A DNA stretch of 64,000 bases. It comes from Ctena decussata (lineage: Eukaryota > Mollusca > Bivalvia > Lucinida > Lucinidae). The notes beneath the pieces were generated by a model, which worked only from the letters and a program-made list of their open reading frames with translations, did no database searches and was not told where the DNA came from. How positions within the stretch are numbered: the first letter of the stretch is position 1; the number at the start of each line of letters is the position of its first letter. Positions 30,491-41,479 of this stretch are shown piece by piece. The position numbers and the translations under genes were made by a program. The stretch is taken from NCBI GenBank assembly GCA_963989385.1, contig OZ022503.1, positions 52,512,858 to 52,576,857 on the forward strand. Reading direction: 5' to 3'.

Positions 30491-30584
30491 AGAAGGTAAA
30501 CAAGTAATCATTTGTTATAGTGATCTCCCTTGGAGGTGTACCCGGTTGCGGTAAGGGCTTCAAATGAGATCATGTAGAAATACC

Positions 30585-30785
30585 ATATTTCTTCGGTTAT
30601 AAGACGGGTTTTTCCCCCTTCTAAAACAGTCCAAAAGATCTAGATATAGGATGGATGTAGATTTTGGGGATTTAGACGGGGAAAAATGCATCTAAAAGCA
30701 AAATCTCATAAGACTGACTTAGATATTTTTGGTTATTCTAGAGAGGAGAAAAGGTCACTTTACAGCCAAATAAATATGGTAAGAC
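30585..30785. mobile_element. Family R MITE copy, full
   Basis: It runs from ACCATATTTCTTCGGTTATA to ACAGCCAAATAAATATGGTA, so both outer arms (ACCATATTTnTTnGG..) are present and complementary. Confidence 0.7.
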
Positions 30786-31164
30786 ATCCACAAAATTCTG
30801 TAATTTTGAGTTCCTGAGACACTAGTATTTTATAAATTTTTTTCCTATTTGAAAGAATTTCTTATATTTTTCTCTGTATAGTTTAGTATGCTGTATTTAG
30901 CTATTTATTTGTAGAACTTGTACATTTAGGTAGATAATAACAACAGAATTATGAAGTGTAGGACACAAGAAACAAATGCAAAAGATTGTTTGTGCTGTAC
31001 CACTGGCATTATAGTCTTAGTATCTGTTAGTGTAATTAGTGTCAAGCATTTATGATCATGGTGATGTGTAACCTATGTTAACAGTTGCTTTTAACAAAAA
31101 AAATTGACCCATTTAACAGCAAATACCCATTTGACTCACTGTAGTGTATTCTGACAATTTTCAG

Positions 31165-31368
31165 TCAGTTTCAGAGGTCCAGATAATGCTGGGTTTTGAG
31201 GACAATTCAGAGATCATTTTTCTTATTTCATTCAATACCTGTGTTTGTGACAGATCATTAAAACAGTCTCGCCAAGACGGTTCTAATGAGGGTTCACAAC
31301 CTACATTTGTATGGAGAAATCCGTAAAATTATCCCTACAACCCCTTCTTATCTGGGCCACTGTCAGTT
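31165..31368. mobile_element. Family Q MITE copy
   Basis: AGAGGTCCAGATAATGCTGG at the left, CAGTCTCGCCAAGACGGTTCTAATGAGG centre, CCCCTTCTTATCTGGGCCACTG at the right. Confidence 0.7.
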
Positions 31369-31548
31369 TTGTTTTTAGATCATGCATTCAATAGTCTCAT
31401 ACATGTTACTGTCCAATTTAAAGAAACGTACTTGATTACAGTTAAAAGATTATGATGTAGGGAAAATATTTGATGTGTTCAGCACCTCTGATGTAGAAGT
31501 GTTATTGAAACTGCCATAATTAGTATTGTGTATATGTGATAGTTTAGA

Positions 31549-31787
31549 TATGAGCCACGACACAAGAAACCAACAAAGTGGTTGTGCGCCCAGCGCAGAC
31601 TCAGATCAGCCTGGGCATCCGCCCAGTCTAATCAGAGTCTTCGCTGTCCACATGGAGGTAGCTTTGACCCTTAGCTACCCTTTAAGAGTGAAGTGAAGAG
31701 TCTGATCAAATTGGGCTGATGCCCAGGCTGATCTGAGTCTGCACTGGGTGCACAACCACTTTGTTGGTTTTCTTGTGTCGCGCTCAT
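31549..31787. mobile_element. Family P palindromic MITE
   Basis: Arms: ATGAGCCACGACACAAGAAA, CCAACAAAGTGGTTGTGCGC, CAGACTCAGATCAGCCTGGGC and their complements at 31700-31787. The asymmetric centre CACATGGAGGTAGCTTTGACC is shared with the other P copies. Confidence 0.85.
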
Positions 31788-31814
31788 TTGTTTAGTATGC
31801 AGAGCTCCAGTAAT

Positions 31815-32235
31815 GCTAAAATACCATATTTATTCTGTTATAAGACAGGAGTGTACCCTTCAAAAATTATTGCAAATATATAAATCTGTCTTGTGTAGGG
31901 TAAAGTCGGGTAAATTCGGACAGAGGGTAAATTCGGACAGTGACATTGTTTGCTTTACATGTCAGTTGTTTGGAATTAAAACAAAATTAACTGGACAGTG
32001 AAAATCCTGATGAGGCGGCTCATAATGAGCCGTCTCATCTCGATTTTCACTGTTTGCAATGGTATGTCCGAACTTACCTGCTGTCCGAATTCACCTGACT
32101 GTACCCTAGTTCAGCCATGAAATGGGATTTTCTCTTCCAAAACAGTGGCAAAAATCTAGATCTGTCTTATAAGATGGATCTAGATTTTGGGGATTGTAGT
32201 GGAAGGGAAAAGCCTCCATCTTGTAACTGAACAGA
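31815..32235. mobile_element. Family R MITE split by a family S element
   Basis: ACCATATTTATTCTGTTATAAGAC at 31824 continues after the S insertion (31897-32107) with TTCAGCCATGAAATGGGATTTTC and the ATCTAGATCTGTC/GGATCTAGATTTTGG hairpin to 32235. Confidence 0.65.
31897..32107. mobile_element. Family S palindromic MITE
   Basis: GTCGGGTAAATTCGGACAG arms pair with CTGTCCGAATTCACCTGAC. The middle hairpin GATGAGGCGGCTCATAATGAGCCGTCTCATC is nearly perfect. The second copy is at 32825-33040. Confidence 0.8.
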
Positions 32236-32456
32236 GATAATTTAGGGATAATTTTTCATATTTCTCCATAGAAACTTACGTTGTGACTCCTAAATAGAAC
32301 CTTCTAGTAGAGATGGCTCTAATGAGGGGTCACAATGTAAAACACGTTGTCTCCTCATCAGAATCGTCTTGTCAAGACACGTTTTAGTTGAAAAATAAGA
32401 AAAAAATTATCACTGAGTCATCTTTTAAAGCTAATCATATCTAGAGCTCTGTAAAC
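32225..32456. mobile_element. Family Q MITE copy, with an internal duplication of the centre
   Basis: GATAATTTAGGGATAATTTTTC at the left, two TAGAAC/AGAATCGTCTTG hairpin centres (near 32300 and 32370), then ATCATATCTAGAGCTCTG at the right. Confidence 0.6.
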
Positions 32457-32564
32457 AGATTCCTCAGAGTCCATAGATCATTTCAGTTCTGCATACAGGA
32501 TAGCCCCTGATCTGACTTTGCTGCCACAGTTTTTTGCTGTTTGCACCTGCCATAGGTACCGTAT

Positions 32565-32765
32565 TCTTCAATTATAAGATGGTGGTTTTCCCTTCCATAA
32601 CAATCCCAAAGATCTAGATCTATTTGAAGAGGGATCTAGCTCTTTGGGATTGTTTAGGACAGGAATAACCCATCTTGTAGCAGAATTTCGTAAGTCTGAT
32701 TAAGATATTTGGGGTATTTATAGACAGGGGTGAACCTCATTTTAAAGCCAGCTAAACATGGTAGT
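32565..32765. mobile_element. Family R MITE copy
   Basis: ACCGTATTCTTCAATTATAAG at the left and GCCAGCTAAACATGGTA at the right, around the AGATCTAGATCT hairpin. Confidence 0.65.
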
Positions 32766-32824
32766 TTACTTGGGAATGCCCATGCGAATTATCTGTCCCA
32801 AAGTCTTTGCTTGTTGGGAGCCAG

Positions 32825-33040
32825 TAGGGTCTCGTCGGGTAACTTCGGACAGCGGGTAAATTCGGACATGCCGTTGCAAACAGTGAAAATCCAGATGAGA
32901 TGGCTCATAATGAGCCATCTCATCAGGATTTTCACTGTTTGCCCAGTTATTTTTGTTTCAATTTCAAACAACTGACATATAAAGGAAACAATGTCACTGT
33001 CCGAATTTACCTGCTGTCCGAATTTACCTGACTTGACCCA
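32825..33040. mobile_element. Family S palindromic MITE, second copy
   Basis: AGGGTCTCGTCGGGTAACTTCGGACAG pairs with CTGTCCGAATTTACCTGACTTGACCC; the centre is GAGATGGCTCATAATGAGCCATCTC. The left inner arm is shorter than in the first copy. Confidence 0.8.
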
Positions 33041-33824
33041 AGTATAGTTTTCAGAGCTTCAGATGGAGGGAGTACTTGGAATAATCAGAGATCATTTTTT
33101 ATATGAAAACATATACAGTGGACCCTTTTTACAATGACAGCATTAATTTTGTTCCCAAAAGTTTGGATGTTAAACTGAATTTGCTGTTGTAAAGAATGTA
33201 TATTTAGAACCCTTCAGCCATTTCGTGCGTATCAAAATGGCGTTATGAAGAATTTTGCTTTTGTAAAGAGTGTCGTTGTTAAAGGGTTGACTATATTGTG
33301 ACATATAAAGATATAAAGGACAGGATCTAGGACTTCGAGAAGGAAAAATCCTATCTTTTAACCACATAAATACGGTACTCCTATAATCTGGAGCATTGAA
33401 TTATTGTGCTAGATGTTTACATGTATTAAGTTTATGTTTGTCCTATGTCATAACTTCCAGGGAAGGGCTGTTACTTGAAAGTTTCCAATCAGGAATATTG
33501 ATAATTTTTGACTGAATTATAGCACATGTCGATGTCCACGAGGTTGTTTTTGGCCTGTAGTTTGTATACTGTTGGAAATATCCTGGTGAAACTTCACAAA
33601 AGTGACTGAAGTAACAAGCTTTCTGTAACAATCAGATTTGTCCCCTGGCATTATCTAATAAAAAGATGTAGAGAGCAAATTCTTTCCTTTAGGAGTTGCA
33701 GAAACAACCTAATATTTTGCAAGTTGTCTCCCTTGCAAAAAGACAGCCAAACCACACAGGTGTGTATCTGTACACCTTAAGATATGAAAATCAGTTCTTG
33801 TTCCTCATTTGTCCTTACCATATT

Positions 33825-34015
33825 TCTTTGGTTATAAGGAGGGGTTTCTCCCTTTTACAACAATGCCAAAGATCTAGATCTATCTTACAAGATGGATCTA
33901 GATCTTTGGAATTGTTTTGGAAGAGAACCCAATTTTATAGCTGAATTACACTAGACTGGGTTACATATTGGTGGTAATTTTGGAACGGATAACTCCCATC
34001 TTAAAAACAAATAAT
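33825..34015. mobile_element. Family R MITE copy
   Basis: ACCATATTTCTTTGGTTATAAGG with the AAAGATCTAGATCTATC/GGATCTAGATCTTTGG hairpin and the right half ATCTTAAAAACAAATAATTAC. Confidence 0.65.
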
Positions 34016-34179
34016 TACAGTAATTGTGTTGTGGGAGAAATTAAAAAATAGCTGGTTGTTTTCCCTGTACTTTTCTGGATCCTTGACTGTTACTTGGTTA
34101 ACTAGTTTAACTTTCTCAGCTAGGCCTTAGAGAGAATGGGTACACTTTCCGTACCAACAGCTCCAGCGTTTCTGTCTTA

Positions 34180-34372
34180 CCTGTGACAAGTCTGAGCATC
34201 TGCCCAATCTGATCAGAGTCCTTGCAGCACGCGTAAAGGGTAGCTAAGGATATAAGCTAGCTCCATGCGGACAACGAAGACTGATCAGACTGGGGGATGC
34301 CCTGGCTGATTCGTGTTTTCACTGGATGCACATACCACTATGTTGGTTTTGTCGTGTCGCAGCTCATTTGTT
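34180..34372. mobile_element. Family P MITE, left end missing
   Basis: It runs from AGCATCTGCCCAATCTGATCAGAG to ACTATGTTGGTTTTGTCGTGTCGCAGCTCAT, matching P from its centre outward. Confidence 0.65.
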
Positions 34373-34519
34373 TGTTTATTGGTGTTATCTAAGGTTAAAT
34401 ATTGTGAAACTGAACTTAGAATACATGTATTTGTTAAAGAGATCTGTGTACAGAAGTGTAAGATTATTTGTTAATATAAACAACTGTAACTGAATCTCGT
34501 TGATCTTTTATTATTCATT

Positions 34520-34683
34520 CTCCTATTTAATTCTGATCGGCAGGTGCTTGTGTGGTAAGAGACACTTGGTTATTGTGCAGAAGTTTGTAGGTTCAAATTG
34601 CTGTTTGGCCAGCTAGCAAGTATACTTAAGGACAAAAGTTCTGCACGGATGTTAAATTACTTGAACTTTTGTCCTTAAGTATA
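34520..34683 (+). mobile_element. Degenerate SINE head and a 21-bp hairpin
   Basis: GTGTGGTAAGAGAC..GTAGGTTCAAATTGC (34550-34605) resembles Pol III A and B boxes. Just after it, TACTTAAGGACAAAAGTTC (34623-34641) pairs perfectly with GAACTTTTGTCCTTAAGTA (34663-34681). Confidence 0.45.
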
Positions 34684-34864
34684 AATGGGCACATTTACTT
34701 TTTTTTTGAATCCAGCAAAAAGAAAGGGATGGACTTCACAGTGGGCCTCTAACCCCAAACTGCCCCTACAGCCATTAGGCTATGGGAAACCTGAACCGTT
34801 TTTATCACTTTGAATATTTTATGCACTATCAGTGTGTAATGTTTCATTTAGCAACCTTCAATAC

Positions 34865-35035
34865 TTGGAGATATGCTCAGGATGACTTGCAATTTTACAT
34901 CCTTTTTAACAGTACATGTATTTCAGTCATATCAGGAAAAAGGGAGAGTGATAATGAAAGGCTGTGTGCAGTGAAACTCCTTTTACGGTTGGAAAGATTG
35001 CTGCCTCCAGCACATTGTCCAGGGAAGCAAACTTA
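34865..35035 (-). mobile_element. S2-family SINE, partial
   Basis: GATGACTTGCAATTTTACATCC, TTTCAGTCATATCAGG, GTGATAATGAAAGGCTGTGTGCAG match the S2 body at 27280-27365 and 8430-8520. A smaller fragment lies at 13205-13262. The tRNA-like head is lost. Confidence 0.6.
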
Positions 35036-35519
35036 ACTATTTCCGTGCCAAGTTTATATAGAACTGCATTTGTCAGCGCAAATTTTACAAGAAAACTAAA
35101 TATTGGGTGTTTCTGGTAAATAAGACCCCTGAAAGTCTCTAAATTTCATCAGAAAAAAGCCAGATCTTGTTAAAAATCTTTGTTTGCCATGATCTGGTTG
35201 TAGGCTTTAAATTCTCTTGGTAATGTTGTAAAAAGGAGATATTTAATGGGTGTATGCAGGTGGCATTAAGGCGACAATGGTGCTCTGCTTAGCAGTTGCA
35301 TCTGGGCGACAATGGTGCAGAAAGACTTAAAAGATAATGGAAAAACAACGAGGTGTACACATACACTTACAGCGCATGAAAACTGTGATAAGCCTGCAAA
35401 GACTGATCATTTTATTTGTGTCTTGATCCATGATGTTGATGCCAACAGGCAAACCCATGCAAACATGTTGCTTCCCCGGAAGGTGCACCTATTCACCTGA
35501 CGGGTTTGCTCTTTCATTT

Positions 35520-35668
35520 ATAGCTCGCCTGAACGAAGTTCAGGAAGAGCTATTGCACTACCCCCGGCGTTGGCGGCGGCGTCGGCGTTAGCAAAATGTT
35601 AAAAAGTTTTTTATGTGATGGGCAAGGCGCTGTCAGGCGAGCTATCCTGTCCCTGTGACAGGTCTTGT
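35520..35668 (+). mobile_element. Pearl-like element B, short copy without core repeats
   Basis: TAGCTCGCCTGAACGAAGTTCAGGAAGAGCTA hairpin, GGCGTTGGCGGCGGCGTCGG block, a short AAAATGTTAAAAAG segment, then CAGGCGAGCTATCCTGTCCC and CTTGTTTT. The 1.1-kb relative is at 45465-46541 in the other orientation. Confidence 0.75.
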
Positions 35669-35995
35669 TTTGCCTGCCATTAGCAGAAGGGAAACACAGG
35701 TACATGTATTTCTTTTCCGAGGTTTCGGGCAACATTGGAGTTGGTGATGATGGTGTAAAATTATGTTTTTCTTTTCTGTATGTCCATGCAGAGAGAGAGA
35801 CGCAGGACAGCATGTCATGGAATTTTTTTATGTTTAACAACACAAACATGGAAAGAAGAGTTTAGTCTATAAAATCTAACTCATAGGGATTAAAAAACAA
35901 AACATTTATTCATAAGTAATAAGAAAATACATCAAAATAAAATTTACAAGTGGACGGTCTCAATTATGCATATATCACAGAAGATGAATTCCAGC

Positions 35996-36234
35996 TGAGC
36001 CACGACATGACTAAACCAACAAAGTGGCATGTGCGCCCAGCGAAGACACAGATCAGCCTGGGCATCTGCCCAGTCTGATCAGAGTCTTCGCTGTCCACAT
36101 GGAGTTAGCTTAGACCCTTAGCTATCCTTTAAGCGCACAGCAAAGAGTCTAATCAGACTGGGCAGATGCTCAGGCTGGTCTGAGTCTTTTCTGGGTGCAC
36201 TTGCCACCTTGTAGGTTTTATCATGTTGTGACTC
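35996..36234. mobile_element. Family P palindromic MITE
   Basis: TGAGCCACGACATGACTAAACCAAC to TATCATGTTGTGACTCA; the same centre CACATGGAGTTAGCTTAGACC. Confidence 0.82.
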
Positions 36235-36243
36235 AAAATCAAA

Positions 36244-36446
36244 TCAGAGCTCTTGATAAGAGACAGTATTTGGTAATAATTAGGGATCATTTTGTTGAAT
36301 CTCCATGAAACCATAATTTTGTGGAATATGTCTTGACCCCTCATTAAAACCATCTCACAGAGGGGCCACAACATACTGTTATAGAGATTACTCAGGGGCC
36401 ACAGCATACTGTTATAGAGATTATTTCCTCTTATGTAAAGCTCTGC
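36244..36446. mobile_element. Family Q MITE with a duplicated right arm
   Basis: AGAGCTCTTGATAAGAGACAG at the left. The right half has CACAACATACTGTTATAGAGATTA repeated twice about 36 bp apart before CCTCTTATGTAAAGCTCTG. Confidence 0.6.
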
Positions 36447-36574
36447 AAAATACTTTAAAAGTGTAAAACTTTTATTTATTTTCAATTCAACAGTTTATAC
36501 AGCACAAATCAATCAGTAGATGACCCTTTCATTTTCTAACTTTTCTAAATACAAGATCATGTCAATTCTCTCTT

Positions 36575-36784
36575 AACCCTTCAAGCGCCAAAAAGCAGAC
36601 GACAAAATTTACGTCTGCAAAAATTTCAAAATATCTTTCAGCCAAGCTATATCATATTGAAAATATAAAAACTAGAGGGCAAACAGTGTAGATCTAGATG
36701 AGGTGGCTTATTATGAGCCACCTCATCTGGATCTACACTGTTTGCCAATTCAACAATTTTAATTTTTGGCGCTTTAAGGGTTAA
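36575..36784. mobile_element. Family T palindromic MITE, reference copy
   Basis: TTAACCCTTCAAGCGCCAAAAA at the left pairs with TTTTTGGCGCTTTAAGGGTTAA at the right. The centre AGATGAGGTGGCTTATTATGAGCCACCTCATCT is a perfect hairpin with an arm of about 15 bp. Confidence 0.82.
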
Positions 36785-36939
36785 TACCTTGATGCTAATA
36801 ATGTAAATGCAATATAATGAGTAAACATAACAAATACATATTGTTTTGATTCAAACCCTCTTATTGCACATTGGGATACAATAATATGAGTAAATACCCC
36901 ATCTTCCCTAATAAGTGCAAGTGGACTTTGGCATGGTCT

Positions 36940-37830
36940 TTATATAGACCATAGATTAGACTTCATGTTCACACTATCTGACCTCATGCTATATGTTGGT
37001 CAATGTGACATATTTTATGTTCCAGAAAATTTGCCTTCTATCTCCAACAGTATTTTATGAATTGGTAACAGTTAGCCACTCTGGTACTGTGAATGATCTT
37101 GTGCTATCTGTGGGTTACCCATATTTCAAGGTTGAGCAAGTTTGCCTTATATCTTTAGCATTACACACCATACTTTGATAATGTTATTCTAACTCAGCTA
37201 ATGACCATAGACTATTTGTAGGTCATTGTGACCTATATTTTATGATCCAGTGAGTTTGCTTTATATCTCCAATACTATATAATAGCTTTGCAAAATATTT
37301 GAGATTGTAGGTGACAGACTTAGCACTATTTGGAAGTCACTCTGACCTCTATTTCCTGGCACATGAACTTTGTATTATATCAAGCACAATGTAATAGATC
37401 TGCATCACCTTTGTTAAAATATTGAGTCTTACTCTGGGAATGAGCTCTAACTATTTGTAGGTCAATAGGACAATATTTCATGATCTAGTGTTTCTAAATT
37501 ATATATTATATCCTCAGCACTATTTAAGATATATGCATCTTTCTTAGAATAATGGTTCAGTGCGATACTGCAAATGACCTCACACTTTTGTTGGTCACAG
37601 AGACCAATATTTCATGGCCCAGTGGCTTTGCATTTTATCCAATACTATTTATATTAATGGATATTTATTGCCCCTGGGATATCTTTGGGCCAATCCAACA
37701 CTGCGATTGACCTGCTACCTCCTGCAAGGTCACATGTATGGTTTACTGAATATGTTTTATATCATACGCACAATTTTATAGATCTGCTTAATAAATCGTG
37801 TCATTTGAGGCAAGTCTTGTTTAGAGCAAA
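36940..37830. repeat. Degenerate ~115-125-bp tandem repeat
   Basis: TTTGCCTTCTATCTCC, TTTGCCTTATATC, TTTGCTTTATATCTCC and similar blocks recur near 37029, 37140, 37255, 37369, 37497, 37626 and 37750, each with TAGGTCA..GTGACC..TATTT before it. It may be the core of an old pearl-like element; terminal hairpins were not found. Confidence 0.6.
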
Positions 37831-38204
37831 TATACAGTATTTTGATCACTAAAGCCATATCATTGACATTTTACTTAATTCATATTCTGCACATTTTGAG
37901 AAAAAAACTCTCTTGGGGTTAAAAGAGGTACACCTATTAGGGAAAATATGGTACAATAATAAAAGTACTGCCTTGATCCTAAATATTGAGACAAAAAAGC
38001 CTGATCCAACAGTGAAGATCAAGATCAGCATCCTTTATTCTGCACTGTTGGACACTCCACTAGCATTTTTTTAACATGCTGTCCCATAGTATCATTAACT
38101 TGTATGAATTTTAGAATAATAACTAGACAGTTACTGTATTTCTTCAGTTATAAGACAGAGTTTTCCACTTCCGAAACAATCTCATAGATCTAGATCCAGG
38201 GGCG

Positions 38205-39450
38205 TAACTAGGGGCAATTTCATAATACGCACAACCATGTTTTATTCTCTACTTCTTGAAAGGAAAGCAAGTATTTCAGCCACTTTGGTAATTGGTATTG
38301 AAATCTTGTCTAATTTATAAATTTTCAACATGCAAATATGCAGGTGCGTTTTGAAATTTTGTCAACCAAAGGTATAAGGTTATTAGAATTGTGGAGCAGG
38401 CCAAGGTTATACAGATATGGAGCAGAGACTCAAACAGCAGCTCAAAATACCAAAGGGAAATAACTCACAAAGTTTGAATGCAAGAGTTGTCATTCATGTA
38501 TGAGACAAATTGTCATGACATGTTCTGCATATCTATGAAGTATCATGAAAATATTTCAAAAGGTATTCAAGCTATGGAGCGGACACCTAAAATCATCAAA
38601 GGGAAATAACTCCAAAAGTAAGAAAGCAAGAGTTGTCATTCTTGTCCGTGACACATCATCATTATCTGTTCTACATGTCTGTGAAGTATCATGAAAATAT
38701 TCCAAAAGGTATTCAAGTTATAGAGCGGACACAAAATCACACCTAAAACCATCAAGGGGAAATAACTCAAAAAGTAAGAAAGTAGGAGTTGTCATTCTTG
38801 TTCGTGACACATCGTCATGACCTGTTCTAAGTATCTGTGAAGCACCTTGAAAATATTCCAAAAGGTATTCAAGTTATAGAGCGGACACGAAATCATACCT
38901 AAAATGATCAAGGGGAAATAACTCAAAAAGTAAGAAAGAAAGAGTTGTCATTCTTGTTTGCGACACACTGTCATGACCTGTTCTACATATCTGTGAAGTA
39001 TCATGAGAATATTCCTAAGGGTATTAAAGTTATAGAGCAGACACGAATCTGCCAAAAAATCACACCTAAAACTATCAAGGGGAAATAACTCCAAAAGTAA
39101 GAAAGCAAGAGTTGTCATTCTTGTTCACGACACATCGTCATGACCTGTTCTACATTTCTGTGAAGTATCATGAAAATATTCCAAAGGGTATTCAAGATAC
39201 AGAGCGGACACGAATCTGCCAAAAAAATCACCAAAGGGCAGATAATTCAACAAAAAGTAGAATAGCAAGAGTTACCATTCTTGTACGCAACACATTGTCA
39301 TGACCTGTTCTACATAACTGTGAAGTATTATGAAAATATTCCAAAGGGTATTCAAGATATAGAGCGGACAAGAAAATGTTTATGGACAGACGGACGGACG
39401 CCAGGCTCATCTCTATATCCCCCGAACCTTTTGGTCGGGGGATAAAAATG
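38205..39450 (+). mobile_element. Pearl-like element F with ~150-160-bp core units
   Basis: Five or six core units share GGGAAATAACTC, AAGAGTTGTCATTCTTGT, CATCGTCATGACCTGTTCTA and TATCATGAAAATATTCC. The 3' end is GGACGGACGCCAGGC.. followed by the hairpin CCCCGAACCTTTTGGTCGGGGG at 39420-39441 and GATAAAAA. The left end is not sharply defined. Non-coding. Confidence 0.75.
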
Positions 39451-40199
39451 GCAGAGTTGCTTCTCCTGAAAGTGTACCCAGTTGTCTTTAGATGTCTCAA
39501 CATTTAGGATAACTACAGTACTAAAACAAATGTCAACTCAGAAACTATTGAGAAATGCATGTAAAAAGCTCTGTAAAAAGCATTTTGAGTACAATTTCTG
39601 TGGGCAAGCTGAAAAATATGAGTTAAAGCTAAATAGTATAAAATGGGACGGAATACATATTCATATACATATGAAATATTCAGACAGATAAAGAATTAAA
39701 CTGTCTTCAGCAAATACTTGAGTAAATCTAGGTGTACAAATTCCTACAAAACATAAAAACCCAGAAATGTGTTTGTGAAAAGATCCAAGACTTTATGACC
39801 CATGACTTTCTGATGACCTGGCTCATATTCATAGTTCTGTTTTAATTTCCCATACTTACTGAAATCAGTGCATCAGTGTTTGTTGAGGAATATCACTGGT
39901 TGGGAGCCAACAGTACATATGAACAAATCTTTGTCTGTTGGTTTGACCTTCAGGGTGTGTTTGTGTGAAATGTTTTCTTTTATTGTTTGGATTAAACCAA
40001 CTGGTAAGAGTGCTTTACCTATTTATGTTTTTCATAATGGTCTTCTTTGGAGATTGCTAGATGTTGCTGTCTCTGCTCTAACTTATATTTTCATCTGCAA
40101 ATCACTGACATTTGTAATAAGATCCCTTTCTCGTGTAACCAGAAAATCAATCGAGTTTACATTTAAATTAAAAAAAAACATTAGTCAATCCCTTTTTAA

Positions 40200-40728
40200 A
40201 GGTAGGTTCCTGTACTTTGGAATGCATCATAATTTTGATGATTGTTCATCCAAGTTGTTGGAAAGCACTTATAAAAGGGAATGAATAAGTTTCATTGAAA
40301 AGTGTAAATCAAAAAAATATTAGAAACATTGTTTTGCAAGGGATTTCCTAACTCTGCTTCGCACACCAGTTAGCGCTATTTTTAGTTCGCGCCAAAAATA
40401 AATTAACGCGGCTGACGTCATGCTGCATTGCATTTTGGGATAGTTTTAACCCATCCACCATGCCAGGTCCTCCAGGAGAGCTTACGGCAAGGGAAATTTG
40501 ACCTTTGGAGAATGGCATCAGAAATCGCCCACTTATAGACAGTTATTTTTAGAACTGGAATTCCAATGAAAGAAAATAAACCAGAAGGGAAAACGACTAT
40601 TTTCTTCAACATCTGACGAGTCTCTCAGTAGCAACAAATTCAGAAAAATAAGAGATTTCAATATTGCTCAGAAAAAGACGAAATTATTTTGTGGACGTAA
40701 TTGTTATCGCTAGTCCAAGAACCTACCT
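40200..40728. mobile_element. 529-bp MITE flanked by TTAA, carrying E2F and CRE consensus sites
   Basis: AGGTAGGTTC at the left end and GAACCTACCT at the right are flanked by TTAA (40196-40199, 40729-40732), the duplication used by piggyBac-type transposases. Inside, TTCGCGCCAAAA (40386-40397) fits the E2F consensus and TGACGTCA (40413-40420) is a perfect CRE. No transposase ORF. Confidence 0.72.
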
Positions 40729-41479
40729 TTAAGATAGATTAATAATCTATTAAGGATTTACTCATGATAAATATCCTGTAAGTACAGGACAAAACCACAG
40801 GACAAGCAAGACTGAGCATCCCCAAATTTTTCTGAATATATGGGATGTCTCACTGAGAATTGGTTCTGTGACACAGGATACAGAATAGATTTTGACCCCT
40901 CCATCATTTTCTCTGAAAATATTTGCCCTTACACAGCATGATATCTAGCAAGATTAATTAATCCTGAACCGCAATACACCATAAAATATTTGTAATAAAG
41001 GTACCATTGTTTCATGTACAAATGATGGCAAAATTTGAAGAAATGCTACCAGTTCAGCTTTTGAAATCGAAAGTAGAATAGCGATTCTCTCAAATTAAAT
41101 GTGAAAATGACTCACATCATAACAATATACAGAAAATCAAAGTAGCATGTCGAAAAGACCTGTAGCAATGCTTGTCAAACTAGCCGTACTACCTACACTT
41201 AATGATTTTAAAACATGAAATAAACAATTCTGAAACTTACCGACATACTGGGAGAAAGATGTGTCCACTATACAGATCGGTACTACAGGTCAGTTGTACT
41301 GTGCCCTCCCAACCAGTGAATATGCTGCTGAACAAAATAGCTCACTGAAACTAATGTTTCTGTATCTCATGTAAAACTTATATGTAACAGCTTAAACTTT
41401 CTGTCACCACCTGAGGTAATGCAACAGCTATTCCTATACTTTCAAACAGTAAGCCAGAATATGTTATCACATGATTTGT

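Noticed and set aside
31813..32975. ORFs containing GKFGQRVNSD and GNFGQRVNSD as a repeated protein motif
   Set aside because: The shared peptide comes from the S-family arm GTCGGGTAAATTCGGACAG, not from a coding family.
39868..40284. 138-codon + strand ORF
   Set aside because: Hydrophobic, with no motif or splice context; it overlaps the left end of the TTAA MITE at 40200.
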